Of a DNA stretch of 64,000 nt, positions 11,457 to 23,067 are shown in pieces (position 1 is the stretch's first letter; each line of letters opens with the position of its first letter). The notes under the pieces are model-generated. The model did no database searches, was not told the origin of the DNA, and saw only the letters and a list, made by a program, of their open reading frames with translations. Source of the stretch: Skeletonema tropicum (lineage: Eukaryota > Bacillariophyta > Thalassiosirophyceae > Thalassiosirales > Thalassiosiraceae); contig CM074129.1 of the NCBI GenBank assembly GCA_037178625.1, positions 2,232,001-2,296,000 on the forward strand, read 5' to 3'. A program made the position numbers and the translations under genes.

Positions 11457-12077
11457 TGAATAAGTGTAGATTAGACAAGTGAGCCAAGGATGCGAATAGA
11501 TTCAACACGATAAAAACGCATTAGCACTCAGACGGAAAGCACGGGTAGAAGCGATGCTACAGCCTCGTAGCTAATCTGATGGGGTCCAGTGTGGGTTGGC
11601 CGGCAGCACAAAATTCAGCCGTATCGTATCTATCATCGTCAAAATGCGCACGAGACGCTTCCAGCGGCCCGTTACAGTCTGTGGCGACACCATAAAAGCA
11701 CACTAGCACTGCTCAGATGGATAGCGCCGGCACAAGCGATGCTACAGCCTCGTAGCTAATCTGACGAGGTCCAGTGTGAGCTGGCCTGCAGCACTTAAAT
11801 TAACTTGTATCTAACATCGTCAAATGCGTACGAGCCGCTTCTACCTACCATAGTGGCCCATCATACTCGGTGGCGATACTATATAAACAAGCGCACTAGC
11901 ACTGCTCGGACGGATAACGCGGGTACAAGCGATGCTACAGCCTCGTAGCTCATCTGAGAGGTCCAGTGTGAACTGGCAGGCAGCACTCTAGAATAGATAC
12001 CACATACCACGGTAGACACGTGTATATGGTATGAATAAGTGTAGAATAGACGAGTGAGCCGAGGAGGCGAATAGATT
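11457..12077. repeat. Tandem array of about 185-193-bp units, three copies, with flanking direct repeats
   Basis: GCGATGCTACAGCCTCGTAG recurs at 11551, 11736 and 11929, each followed by a similar segment containing GGTCCAGTGTG and GGCAGCAC or a close variant. The array is bracketed by a second direct repeat starting TGAATAAGTGTAGA at 11457-11502 and 12032-12077. There is no open frame. It is downstream of the plastid gene and looks like a minisatellite grown inside a repeat. Confidence 0.85.
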
Positions 12078-12699
12078 AGATTTCAGAGTTCAGAGAGCCT
12101 TGTAAGCAGGAGTAGATGATATTAATTTCCTTTGTATGCTGATGAGTCGGCCATCTTTGATAAATTCCAGTTAAAGTAATACTTATCCAATATCCTTCTA
12201 GTGAACTCAAGAGCACGAACCTACAGTGTAGTGTCTCTCGCAGCCATGAGCAGCAGAGCGTCGTAGCAACCAACGATAACTCTGAAAACTTAAAGGGAAT
12301 TTGTTAAAACATAGCAGGCTTGGGGTGCGATCTGGAAAATATTGAGATAGCAGCACATGTTCGTTGTCAATTAGCATAGAAGATATGTTGCCTCTTAGAG
12401 GGCCCAAGTTTCTGTTACATATAGCCCAACTCGATTACCTATCTTTTGAAGTATCAAGATCAGTCAAGTCTCTGATCAGGACAGAACCAAACCGACCTTT
12501 CAGAGTTATCGAAGCAATAGATTACGATGTCTGCTGTTTAGCCCCTACTAACTATGTAACAAAAATTTTAAAGTACGTCTGTGGGCCCAAAAGAAGAAGA
12601 ATACCGGTACATACCCGAACGCCTTTCACTTGGCAACAATCGCGTTATTCTAGCTCGTCCTTCTTTGCAGTCAACTAACTTTTAGTAAAGCCAAAAGTA

Positions 12700-13383
12700 G
12701 AAGAACTGGATTGATATGAAGAGTTAGTCGTTGAGCACGTACTGCAGTACGAGTATATGCCGATCGAGGAGCGATCGCCGAACATCGCCTAAAAATCATG
12801 ATCTTCGCCATTAGGAGTAATACGCAGCGTACAATATATTGCAAAACGCTAGCTGTGCAAATTCACATGAATGAAACTACTGGCCTCAATAAACTCATCA
12901 CACAGAGCGTGGTCGGCATTTAGGCCGCTGCCGATGGGTTTAACTGATCTCTTTGCAGCATCGGCTTAGGCGCAATCGACCGGCTCGGCGAATTACATTC
13001 ACGGTCATCGAAAGCGGCGGCGATGACCTCCGCATCATTAATAGACGGCATGTTCATGTTGGTTGCTGTTTACTAATGCTCCTCGCTCGATGTATGTCAG
13101 TAGCAGTAAAAGAACTGGAGTGATATGAAGAGTTAGTCGTTGAGCACGTACTGCAGTACGAGTATACGCCGATCGAGGGGCGATCGCCGAACATCGCCTA
13201 AAAATCATGATCTTCGCTTCGTAAATACGCAGTACAATACTGCAAAACACTAGCTGTGCAAATTCAAATGAATGATACTACTGGCCTCAATAAACTCATC
13301 ACACAGAGCGTGGTCGGCATTCAGGCCGCTGCCGATGGGTTTAACTGACCTCTTTGCAGCATCGGCTTAGGCGCAATCGACCG
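12700..13383. repeat. Two direct copies of a ~280-bp non-coding repeat
   Basis: Copies at about 12700-12982 and 13108-13383 share long stretches, including TGAAGAGTTAGTCGTTGAGC, the 14-bp palindrome CGTACTGCAGTACG, CGCCTAAAAATCATGATCTTCG without its last two bases, and GGTTTAACTGA followed by GCATCGGCTTAGGCGCAATC. They are separated by about 125 bp. No protein is encoded. The element family is unknown. Confidence 0.9.
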
Positions 13384-14489
13384 TGTCACGACGCGTCGAA
13401 TCTGCATCAAAATCCTCATATACGAGATGTTATCATGTGAGAATGAAAATAAATGTGCAGAGATAAACTTCAAACTATAACTAGTCGCTTTGTATACCTC
13501 GTTGGCGCTGAGTTGGTCTTTGTTTGGGTATCATACATTAAACAAGGGGTATTGTTCAAGTGCATGATGCAAAAAGATGAAACATCAACTCAGCTCACAA
13601 GTCATCCCGATCAAAATGATATTGTGTCAGCGTGTCAGGTTGCTGTCGAGCAAGCCAAGAAAAGCCAACCAAGGCAAGTGGAGGATAATAGCAAGAGCAA
13701 GAAGGGTTTCGTTTCCGAAGGAGAAGACGCTGCAAGGCCCCGATCGAATGCATCGAGAACAAATCATACTCTCACAGAAGTATCAATCCAGCATCACAGC
13801 TCTTCCCAACGACGTTCGCCGCAGAACGCGCTTCATTGGTATTTATCTCGGCAATTGAAAATAAGGTCATGATGACTCTAGCTGCACAACTAAAGATAGC
13901 AATTTGCAACTGCACAATACGAGTATGTACATCTTCCCGAATAAATTTCTTCGAAGATATCCACGTGCTGACTTCCACATATTCTCCAGTGACAGTGAGA
14001 TTGCGTCCAACGTCAACGTCATCTTTACCGTGTGCAATCATTTTCCACTTCCACCCTTTTCCCTGAGATCAAACATGCAAATGTTCCCGACAGAGGAGGA
14101 AAGAGGACCCCCCAGGAACCGATGCTGCCGATTAAACTAATAGTTTGACAGGGGCCAAAATAAGCCGCCCCTCCTCTTCACAAACTTAACCCAATGGCAT
14201 CGTCGGAGCAACGCCGTCGTCTCTCCTTGGGCGTAAAATCCATTTCAATATTTGCACATTATGACGGCCAAAATAAATTATATCCACATTTCACGTTTGT
14301 CGCCATTCAGTGCTGTGTCGACCAACTGGCCCAGTGTCGACAAAAAGTCCGTTTGGTTTGGTCATCAAATGTATTGTACTTCGAGGACAGACAAAACCAC
14401 TTCGGTTGATCTTGCCATGTATTTTCAAGAGGGAATTTTGCAAAAATACGAAGATGACACTCATTAATTTTTTACTGTTGAATGTTTGT
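13384..14489. other. Spacer without a supportable gene
   Basis: Open frames of up to 139 codons occur (for example 13453-13872) but have no recognisable domain and sit between repeats. I list no gene here. The end of the spacer leads directly into the tandem array. Confidence 0.45.
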
Positions 14490-15214
14490 TTTTCACAACG
14501 TTTTTTTTTGTATGCAACCTGGCCAACGGTCCCATCGTAAGCAGCGCTGTTGTTGCCCTTGTGTTGTGGGTGGTGGCTGCTGCGAGGAAGGAGGAATTGC
14601 GGCCTGGAAGCGGCCATCGGCCATGATCATCGTCGATAGTTGATAATTTATATTGATTTAATTTTCGACTCGTGACTGCACTTTTTTGCAACGTTTGTTT
14701 TGTATGCAACCTGGCAAATGGTCCCGTCGTAAGCAGCGCTGTTGTTGCCCTTGTCGTTGTGGGCGGTGGCTGCTGCGAGGAAGGAGGAATTGCGGCCTGG
14801 AAGCGGCCATGATCATCGTCGATAGTTGATAATTTATATTGATTTAATTTTCGACTCGTGACTGCACTTTTTTTGCAACGTTTGTTTTGTATGCAACCTG
14901 GCCAACGGTCCCGTCGTAAGCAGCGCTGTTGTTGCCCTTGTGTTGTGGGTGGTGGCTGCTGCGAGGAAGGAGGAATTGCGGCCTGGAAGCGGCCATCGGC
15001 CATGATCATCGTCGATAGTTGATAATTTATATTGATTTAATTTTCGACTCGTGACTGCACTTTTTTTGCAACGTTTGTTTTGTATGCAACCTGGCCAACG
15101 GTCCCGTCGTAAGCAGCGCTGTTGTTGCCCTTGTCGTTGTGGGCGGTGGCTGCTGCGAGGAAGGAGGAATAGCGGCCTGGAAGCGGCCATGATCATCGTC
15201 GATAGTCGATTATT
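14490..15214. repeat. Tandem array of ~190-bp units, four copies, carrying a transposon terminal motif
   Basis: TGTATGCAACCTGGC recurs in four units spaced about 191, 187 and 193 bp (GCAACG landmarks near 14496, 14688, 14875 and 15068). Each unit contains GCTGTTGTTGCCCTTGT and GCGGCCATGATCATCGTCGA or close variants. At the ends of the first three units lies TCGACTCGTGACTGCAC (14665-14681, 14851-14867, 15044-15060). The same 17-mer flanks the large candidate transposon at 16101-20846, so the array probably consists of amplified ends or non-autonomous relatives of it. Open frames across the array are by-products of repeats without stops. Confidence 0.85.
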
Positions 15215-15222
15215 GGTTCAGT

Positions 15223-16025
15223 CAAGGGTAAATAAGCAGGGTTGGCGACGACAGTTCCCGCCAAAATTTTACCTAGTATAAAAGCTGAGTACCGTTACCG
15301 TCTCGTCAGCAAGTTCAATGGAGAAAGTCAGTGCCGGTCCGATCAGGATGATCAGCACCAACACGCCGTAGCGTCCGTCATCAGGCAAGGCAACCATGGT
15401 CACGTTGCCGCCGCTGAATTAGACCAAGTTAATAGCCATATTATCGGACGATCGGTGGCTGATCGTTATTATGGATTATTATGATGGTGTTAAAGCTCTC
15501 GCCGCTGCCGAATCCGCCGAGGGAAGGCAGCATGGAGGCAATATTATTAGACGGTGACGTCCGGCGAGCGCCGGTCACTGAATAGGGCTCATTGAACATC
15601 CCAAGAAGCGTTTCTGGTGGATCCAACCACGATATCATCAACATAGTAATCCATTGCAACGATCAGCCACCAATCGTCCCATATTACGGCTATTAACTTG
15701 GTCTATTTCAGCGGCGGCAACGTCGACCGTGGTTGCCGTTGCCTTGAGCGGTGAATGATCAATTCGAGCTTTCATTCAATGACGGGAGATGGGGAGAAAC
15801 CGAGACTCAGTGAAGGGGAGCGAGACTCAATTATACGAATCTCAAAGTCGTAACGACAACTTTACTTAGGAACATTTGATGCCGTTTCTGGATCACTGCG
15901 GATCATAGGAGTGATACGTCGGAATATGTAAAATATCGCTAAATTCGAGTACCGATGAGCTGACGAGATGGTAAATTGATTTTGAAATTTAACAAAACGA
16001 CGCCAACCCTGCTTATTTACCCTTG
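15223..16025. mobile_element. 803-bp fold-back MITE, hAT-like, with 8-bp target-site duplication
   Basis: The left end CAAGGGTAAATAAGCAGGGT (from 15223) is the reverse complement of the right end, which finishes at 16025; the match runs for 25 bp to GGCG. The flanks are GGTTCAGT at 15215-15222 and GGTTCAGT at 16026-16033, a perfect 8-bp direct duplication. The two halves are long imperfect inverted repeats, so the element is a fold-back; for example 15383-15486 matches the reverse complement of about 15640-15745. No coding frame is present. An 8-bp duplication and termini starting CAAGGG fit the hAT superfamily, though P and some other groups also make 8-bp duplications. It is inserted between the tandem array and the terminal-repeat cluster of the next element. 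Confidence 0.88.
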
Positions 16026-16036
16026 GGTTCAGTTTG

Positions 16037-16117
16037 TCGACTCGTGACTGCACTTTTTCGACTCGTGACTGCAGAAAAAGTGCAGTCACGAGTCGAAAAA
16101 GTGCAGTCACGAGTCGA
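16037..16117. repeat. Palindromic cluster of four 16/17-bp transposon-end motifs
   Basis: TCGACTCGTGACTGCA occurs twice in plus orientation (16037-16053, 16058-16073) and twice as its reverse complement (16080-16096, 16101-16117). Together they form an almost perfect palindrome of about 80 bp. The innermost right copy is taken as the left end of the candidate transposon. Confidence 0.9.
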
Positions 16118-19100
16118 AAATCTGAAAAAAATCTGACATCCATACCATGGCGTCCGCAACCGCTAGTAGAGGAGGGGTGGCCTCAACCTGTCCGCGAAAT
16201 CGTTACATGTGTAACTGCTGGCTTCCTCGCTGATGACGTAGGAATTTAATTCCTACGTAAACTTGTACTAGGATCTGTAACATCGGGTTACATGGGTAGG
16301 GAGGCTGAACCTCTACGAAAAGTCTAACATGAAATAACCCCATTATTAATGAACTCAACCAATTACATGCAACTTTCCAACTACATCGAGAATCAAATTC
16401 TCTCCAATACGCTTTGCAACCTCTTCCTTGTTGTAATCTGCATCATATAATTCGACATCTTCATACTCACCAACTTCATTCTTCCGGAGCATTCGAATGT
16501 CTACCTTGTATGGCTTTGCTTCTTTCCCCCACTTCTTACTAGACGATTGACTTATCATCCACTTGTTGTAATGTTTATCATGAATCACCATGACACGAAA
16601 TGGTCGTTGCACCGTAGTAGCGTTTGCTCCATTTCCAATCTTCACGTTTGCAATAATAACAACATCCCTCTCGATGAGAATATCCTCAGCAACTACTTCA
16701 CCATCTTCATTTGATTTAATACGTTCGGGCGGAGAAGCTATCCAACGCTGCACCAATGATTTCACTTTCCTTTCTTTGCTTGTAGAACCCATAACATGTT
16801 CTGTGCAAGCAAGGCTTGCACTTGCAGTCAGTACACAATCCTGCAACTCTTCTATTGAAGTGGAAACAATCATACTGCGGAAGCTCGACATCAACTTTTC
16901 TGCGTGGCTCTTTGAACCTGCGATTGTAGAAGTGAAGGGCGTTTGATCCTCAGCTGTCAATTCATCATCACCCCCCAGTACAATAATATCATTATCATCC
17001 TTTCCCTTCTTCCCACTGTCATTAGCCTTCGTCATTTCTTCACCGAAGCGCTTAATGCGATCTTCTATCAGCTCAGCAAAATCATCCTTACCTTCATCAT
17101 TGTCGTCATCTTGCATCGCTCCAGCCGAATTGTCAGCATTCCCCTGAACATCTTCGTAAGTAAATGTGCGGGGAAGGTAGCGGATTAGTTCATCTCTCAG
17201 ATCAATACGGGAAGAGAATGATCTACAGAAGGGTGATATTTCATTGTTTAATACACCAAGTACATCAAACAACTTCCTCATGTATTTGGATGAGAATGTA
17301 ATAATTTTCGACACAGTTTCCCACATCTGCTGCGCAACATAATCACCATCATCCGAAATAATAACAGTCCCCCTCATCATCGTATCATCACTGGGCGCTA
17401 GAGTTGCCTCAAAGAAGTTTTTCCACGTGGCTTGGTATCCCTTCTGTGGGTCTCGGGATGGTCGGAAGAGGTGCTTGTACATTTGCTTCATGCGGCGGTT
17501 TAATTTTTCAGCAAGCTGCGCAAATTCCAACACAGTGAACTCTCGAATCATTTGACGAAGTTGCCCGAACATATGCTCAGCGGCTTCACTTGTGGTGAAC
17601 CTCGGCTTGGGGACATCATCTCTCAACACAAGAAACATTAATGAGATAACCTCTACTACAACATTTCGTTTCGTGATCATAGATACACCATTAATTGTTG
17701 TAAGCCATATCATAGAACACCACAAGTACTGAGCTCGATGTAGCGCAGGAATTTCACCGTCAAGTGCATGGAGATGCAGGCGAAGGAAGAAGAGTGTCAT
17801 AGCCAATACAACTTTATCTCCATCACATGTTGATCCAAACCGCGGTTCAGCCATAAAGATCTTGCGAATGCTATCATCAGAGTAAAGCTTCAGGACAAGA
17901 TGATCGGATGCAAAGTCGGGCGGTCGAAGTAACTCCATGGAGACGTTGCCCAGTTTAAGAAGACCAGCATCAATGGTAAACTTGCCCATTGTAGCGCAAA
18001 CTACATCGCCACCAGCAGTAACTTGATGACGCCAAGACTTGCAGTTATGCTTGGCATCTGTGGCGCCAGTGTGGTTTTGTTTGCAGGAGAGGAACTCACA
18101 AATAGCAAGCCACACGTGCCTGCTCTCACAAGATACGCCATCAACAGTAAAGTTCAGAAAATGACGAGAGGGAATGCCCAAGGAATTCAGACCAGATGCT
18201 GTCGCAACCTCCATTGCCTTGACAAACTCATTCGATTCATTATTTGATTGCGGCCGTGCAGCAACAATTTCTGATTTCGCCACTCCTTTGGGAGCATTCT
18301 GGAACGTCAGAACACAAACCTTCACTTCGGTGGCTTTCGGAATTTTATCACTATCCAACATTGCTTTCACATCATCTTTTGACATCCCTACGATAGGAAT
18401 GATGTGCTGTGGATATTCCCCTCCAAAAATAGCACCATACCCATAGCTCACTTCCACGACCGTTGCAACCTTTGTCGCATCAATCGCAAGAGAAAAGGAC
18501 TCACCCCTATTGCTTCCAATTTTCTCATCCGGTGAAAGACGTCTCTTGATTGCATCAACAATCCTCTTAACAACTAGTGCATCTTTCTCACCAGAATCAC
18601 AAATACACGGCTCCCTTTCTTTGGCATTCAACTTCTTCATCCAGCGGGTACATGGCCCCCCAAGGTTTGCAGAGACCACTTGCGCGGCGGTTGGATCATA
18701 TGTGTTAATGAAGCGAAAGAAGTTGACAACAATTTCTTCTGTGGCTGCATTGGACCCATACTTTTCCTTTGCAACGGCAGCTTTCATCAGAGCAACAATG
18801 ATAGAGTTTCGAAAGGCTGGCTTCTTTTTGTACAGCTCTGCAGCATTTTTGAATAAGTCATCAACACCGGGGACAGAGTCTGGAGGAACGTACTCAAACG
18901 TCAATTGATCACTGCGGGGGGCAGTCTTGCTTCGTAACGAGCACATGTAGTTGTAGTAGTCAACAAGATTCTTTGTCTCTTGCAGGAGCTGGAGTCCCCA
19001 GGAGTTGAACTGTGTATCACTAATTTTAGTGAACTTGATGGCATCTTCCATGTCGATGACGGAAAGATTAGACCTTCGTCTCAGTTCAAGAGCCCTCGAG

Positions 19101-20846
19101 AGAGTAGTACGCCATTTATTCAAACAGGTGCCTGGATTGCTACCACCTTTCTTCAGCCTTAATGTTTTGCAATCATTGCAAACCATTCCACCATCTTTAC
19201 CCGGAAAGACTCCCCTCTTAGTGCACGACCTTGATACAATTGATGGAGCGCCAGCGTAGACACCAACAATCCATCCCTGCGTTGGCAGTGGCCTGACGTA
19301 AGTCGCGTACAGTTTGACATGACTTGTCTTATCCCCATTTACTGAGTTGAATATTCCAGCACATGCTGATTTCCTGAAAAGAGACAACAAACAACAAATC
19401 ATTAACTACAGATGCGTTGAAATAGTACACACAAAATAGCATGAGCAACTTACGCAGAATCCAAGACACCAGCAGCCTCCACATCAATTATGTCTGTGGT
19501 TGAATTGCGAGGTTTGACCTCTGGTTTCTTCTTCTTCTGTATTGGATAAAACTTCGTCATCGAACTACCAGTCTGTGTCTTGTTCTTCTTGCCCCTTTTC
19601 TTGTTCTCTCTCTTTTCACCTTCACGAGCTGCCACATGATTCAAGTGTCCTTGGGTGGTCAAGTGACCACCCGGCCCACTCCAATTATAAACATTGAATT
19701 TTGGTTTCATAGAAATGATGCCGTTTGTCCGTCCAGTGCCAAGACAAAGAGCACATTCAATCCATTCGCCATTTTCATCGATTCTGCGGATATCTTCTCT
19801 GCATGCAATTTTATCGGGCCATGACGGAGGGGGTGTTGTGTCAGTGGCATCAACATTTTTCAGCGTGATTGTCCGTTCTTTGGATTTAGTGATGTTGCCA
19901 ATGCCAATGCCATCCTCCTTTTTGTTAGACTTAGTAAGAGGTACATCAGACTTGTTGCCGTCCGCTGCCGCCATGTAAGATTTTTTTTCGGGAACACCAG
20001 GAGGATGGAGGGAAGATACGGCAGATTCTGTTGGTTGACTTTCAGCGGCGGCAATCACTGTTGCTGGGGGGGCAGGCGGATCATTGACGAGAAGGGGGGA
20101 GGTAGATCTGGAGGTAGACGGCAGAGATTCGGAGGGTGCATTATTGACGGAAGTTGTGTCATTAATATTATTCATAGTAGATGTTTTGACAAGACGCTGC
20201 GTTGCAGGGGACGACCCATTCTCCCCATGTCGCTCCGCCTGTACCTCTTTGGACGAAACAGCATTCGACTCAATTTCATTATTGATGTTGTTTTGGGCAA
20301 TGGAGGTGTTGCTGTGACTTTTTTGGTTGTCGACATATTTTGGATTTACCTTCCTCAATCGTTTCGAGCCTACTTCTACTGTGTCCCCTCTCTCTTTACG
20401 CTGCTTGTCAGCCCATTCATCATACTTCATTTTGTTTGACGACATATTGTTGATGATCTATGTTGTCTATTTAATGTTCCATGGTGAATCTCTCTCTCAT
20501 GGACACTATTATTTTTATTTGATGGTCGGTGGTGGTGGCTCGGGAAACTTGTCAGCCAAATCGTTACATGTGTAACTCTCAGATGTCTCGTGGCTGCCAC
20601 ACTATTAGCAAAAATGGTTACAGGAGTAACTGTCCGATGTCTCGTGGCTGACAACTTGGTTACTTAGCGGAATTAGTATGGTTCTACGTACGAGGCCACC
20701 CCTCCTGCTAGTAGATACCGCCAGCAACACCATCAAAATAGACCCACTCACCGAACATCTCCGCCACCAACAACGTGACAAACTACTACGCCGTCTCATC
20801 CCCCTCCTCCTCAACATATTTGATTGAAATCGACTCGTGACTGCAC
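16101..20846. mobile_element. Candidate autonomous DNA transposon, about 4.75 kb
   Basis: GTGCAGTCACGAGTCGA at 16101-16117 and its exact reverse complement at 20830-20846 bracket a single intact spliced gene (16355-20445). A second imperfect inverted pair lies inside: CTAGTAGAGGAGGGGTGGCC from 16163, and its counterpart at 20692-20711. Subterminal sites TTACATGTGTAAC occur at both sides (near 16201 and 20572), with related GGTTACAGGAGTAAC near 20618. This arrangement is typical of a DNA transposon carrying its transposase. I could not identify a target-site duplication, so the exact ends (17-bp outer or about 20-bp inner pair) are uncertain. Confidence 0.65.
16355..20445 (-). CDS. Putative DDE-type transposase with N-terminal BED-like zinc finger, 1336 residues after splicing
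   Basis: Exon 1 is 20445-19454 and exon 2 is 19373-16355. The 80-nt intron has a GTAAGT donor and a TTTTCAG acceptor, and the join keeps the frame. Residues 1-200 are Ser/Thr/Asn-rich and disordered. Residues 228-271 hold C-x2-C and H-x5-H, like a BED finger, and are followed by the basic SSMTKFYPIQKKKK. A CNDC site lies near residue 397. The core has spaced acidic motifs of an RNase H-like fold: LAIDATK near 629, FTVDGVS near 742, DAKHNCKSWRHQ near 770, and SEAAEHMFGQLRQ near 927. The DxxH..K and E..FG.LR arrangement is weakly reminiscent of P-element/THAP9 transposases, but the superfamily is unassigned. The C-terminal third is acidic with extra domains. The long uninterrupted frame suggests recent activity or selection. 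Confidence 0.65.
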
Positions 20847-22210
20847 TTCATATGTATTTTCATCCTTCATCCCATCGTCTCAATTATTATGAACTCAAAT
20901 GTCGTGGGAGTTGATTGGATGTTCACGACATCAGGTGGAGAGCTATCCGTTGAAGAGAGTGGGATTGTCGGCATTGATTGATGGTGGTGATGACGATATT
21001 GGTCTATGCGATGCCATCTATTCTGATCTGGCAGGCTGCCCATTTCGTATAATATGTACACTATCGGTAGAATGCCTCGGGTTGAAGCGACGACTGATGA
21101 TATAATGGTGTTGGATGTTGCTCGAATTATGCCTGCAATGGGACCAATGATTGATTCAGCGGAGGCTATCGTTATTGTGGTCGGCGAGCAGCATCAGCAG
21201 ACTGGTGAACGCAACAACCACCAACAGAAAATAATAATGGATGGGATATTGTATAATATTATGATTCAAGTGATCTCATATAATGAGTCCATGTGACACA
21301 AGCGGCTGCAAACGAATCAGAACGACTTGTAGTGTCCAAGATGAAAACGTCAAGATTACATCAACGTTTACATATGTTGAGGACACTTCGGATTGGAAGC
21401 ATGGAATTACGAGGGAGATTGTACAGAAACGTACAGAAAGCGGATCCTGACCTTTCGCGTACTGTAATTGTCAATATACAAAGCTTGGTAGCAAACTGTC
21501 TCAATTGAGATCTCCCAATGATGTGATGGATTTCATTGGGGCAAGCGGATTACTGACCAGCTTTCTCCTCACAAACTTGGTGGTCCGTTTTACATCTCTG
21601 TTCCCAGCGGGAGAGTGAATAGATATGATATGAACGATGACGATGATAACAGATTTGAAGATGACAAAGAGTTTGTTGCAGCGAGTGGGCCAAGAAGGAA
21701 GACTCTGATCGAGTGCCAGTTTGAAATTTGGTGAAAAGGATGAAACACGGTCAGAACCCAAAAGCGCTGTTGGCAAATGTCGGTAGTAGTCCATCCTCGG
21801 TCCTTTATTAGCACTTGAACAGTTCGGCTGCGTTGATTCTTGGAGAGAAGAAATGACGGACCAAAAGAGCAGCAGAATTAGAAGGCGAACAAGCAAACAG
21901 CACGAAAGATGAAGAAATATCAATCTTGACACTTGTACGAGAAGTTCCGGAACTTATTATAACAGGTCTGTTAATCTTGCTGTAGATGAAAGCTACGCTA
22001 GTTGCACAATTATCCACCACGGCAGGTGTTCTTCTCCAAAGCAGCGTGCAACTAGGCACGTTGTAGTTACTAATACGGACAAGAAGTCTCACCTACTTCG
22101 TCCCGAGTAGGAGAGGTACTTTGGTTGAATCTCATGGGAGAGGCTAGTTTTGTCGCAGTGCATGGGAAATGATGACAAGATATTATTAGTTAGTTTTAAA
22201 CTATTTAACC
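20847..22210. other. Spacer with no recognisable gene
   Basis: Only short frames without domain signatures are present. The part next to 22211 may be decayed upstream sequence of the Copia fragment that follows, but I cannot recognise integrase or other pol motifs in it. Confidence 0.4.
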
Positions 22211-22850
22211 TTGGCTGTAAGATACGACTTTTGCGGAGACGGTGACATCAGCTGTAGGAAGAATTTTGACGGGTCCAAGCAGGAAGCCACACAACTTGTT
22301 CAAACGCCTTCAGGATCGATGAAGCGGGGATTGAAGCAATCCGAGGTCGATCCTTGTCTCTACCTAAGGGAAGGGCTTGCAGTTATCACCTATATATAAG
22401 CGTGGATGATTGTATCACAGTTTCAACAAGTCTGAAGTCGATCGACGATCTCATTAAATCTCTCAAGAAAGGTAAAGAGCAACTTCTCTTGACCGACGCG
22501 AGGGAGACATTGGCAAACTTTAAGGACGGATCATTCCATCTTTCTCATCCACATCTTATATTACGAGAATTCTTCAACTCCTTCGATTGGATGAGAACAA
22601 CGAGTGGAAAAGCAGTACAAACTCAAAACGCGCGACATCTGATAAGATCAACCTACAAGATTCCGACTGAGACGAACTGTTCTCAAGTGATATCTAAAAG
22701 AGACCAAGCGAGCGATAATAGGAATGGGGGATATCTACTGACGATTAGAGACCAAGGAATCATCTACAACCAGAATTCTAGCAAAGACTAGAATGCTAAG
22801 TCGAGGCTGATTACGGGAGGTTGGCTTAGAAGGCGGTCGCCGAGTCAGTG
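22211..22850 (+). pseudogene. Degenerate Ty1/Copia pol fragment (reverse transcriptase)
   Basis: Pieces in several frames match the Copia reverse transcriptase in order: GLKQSEVDPCLYLREGLAVI at about 22332, VDDCITVSTSLKSIDDLIK after an 8-base insertion near 22395, GSFHLSHPHLI at about 22527, and GGYLLTIRDQGIIYNQNSS near 22728. Catalytic YVDD is reduced to VDD. There are many frameshifts, including a net -1 shift, and no intact frame. It is a dead copy. Gag, protease and integrase are not seen. Confidence 0.75.
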
Positions 22851-23067
22851 ATTTAATGTGATGATGTCAAGAACAGCTATGTCCTTATGTACGCTGGATG
22901 TCCAAACATTGAGGAAGTAAATTACAAACTGAGAAAGCTTTGGCACGCAGAAGCAAGAGTATATTGCGCTTTCGCAGTCACTAACAAGTACATATAAGTT
23001 ATACCACGAATGAAAATGATGAAAGAGTTGGAGGCGGTGTTCCAGATCAAGATTCAGATACCAAACT

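Noticed and set aside
11457..12077. Regularly spaced repeats that could suggest a CRISPR array
   Set aside because: Units are about 190 bp with diverged repeats and no short spacers; this is a eukaryotic tandem array.
13453..13872. Open frame of 139 codons
   Set aside because: A hydrophobic start and a Lys/Ser-rich middle gave a slight impression of a gene, but there is no recognisable domain, it lies between repeats, and other frames are also open.
14464..15196. Long minus-strand frames through the tandem array
   Set aside because: They repeat with the 190-bp unit and are a by-product of a repeat without stop codons.
16590..18908. Several plus-strand frames over the transposase gene
   Set aside because: They are antisense shadows of a long, spliced, motif-bearing minus-strand gene.
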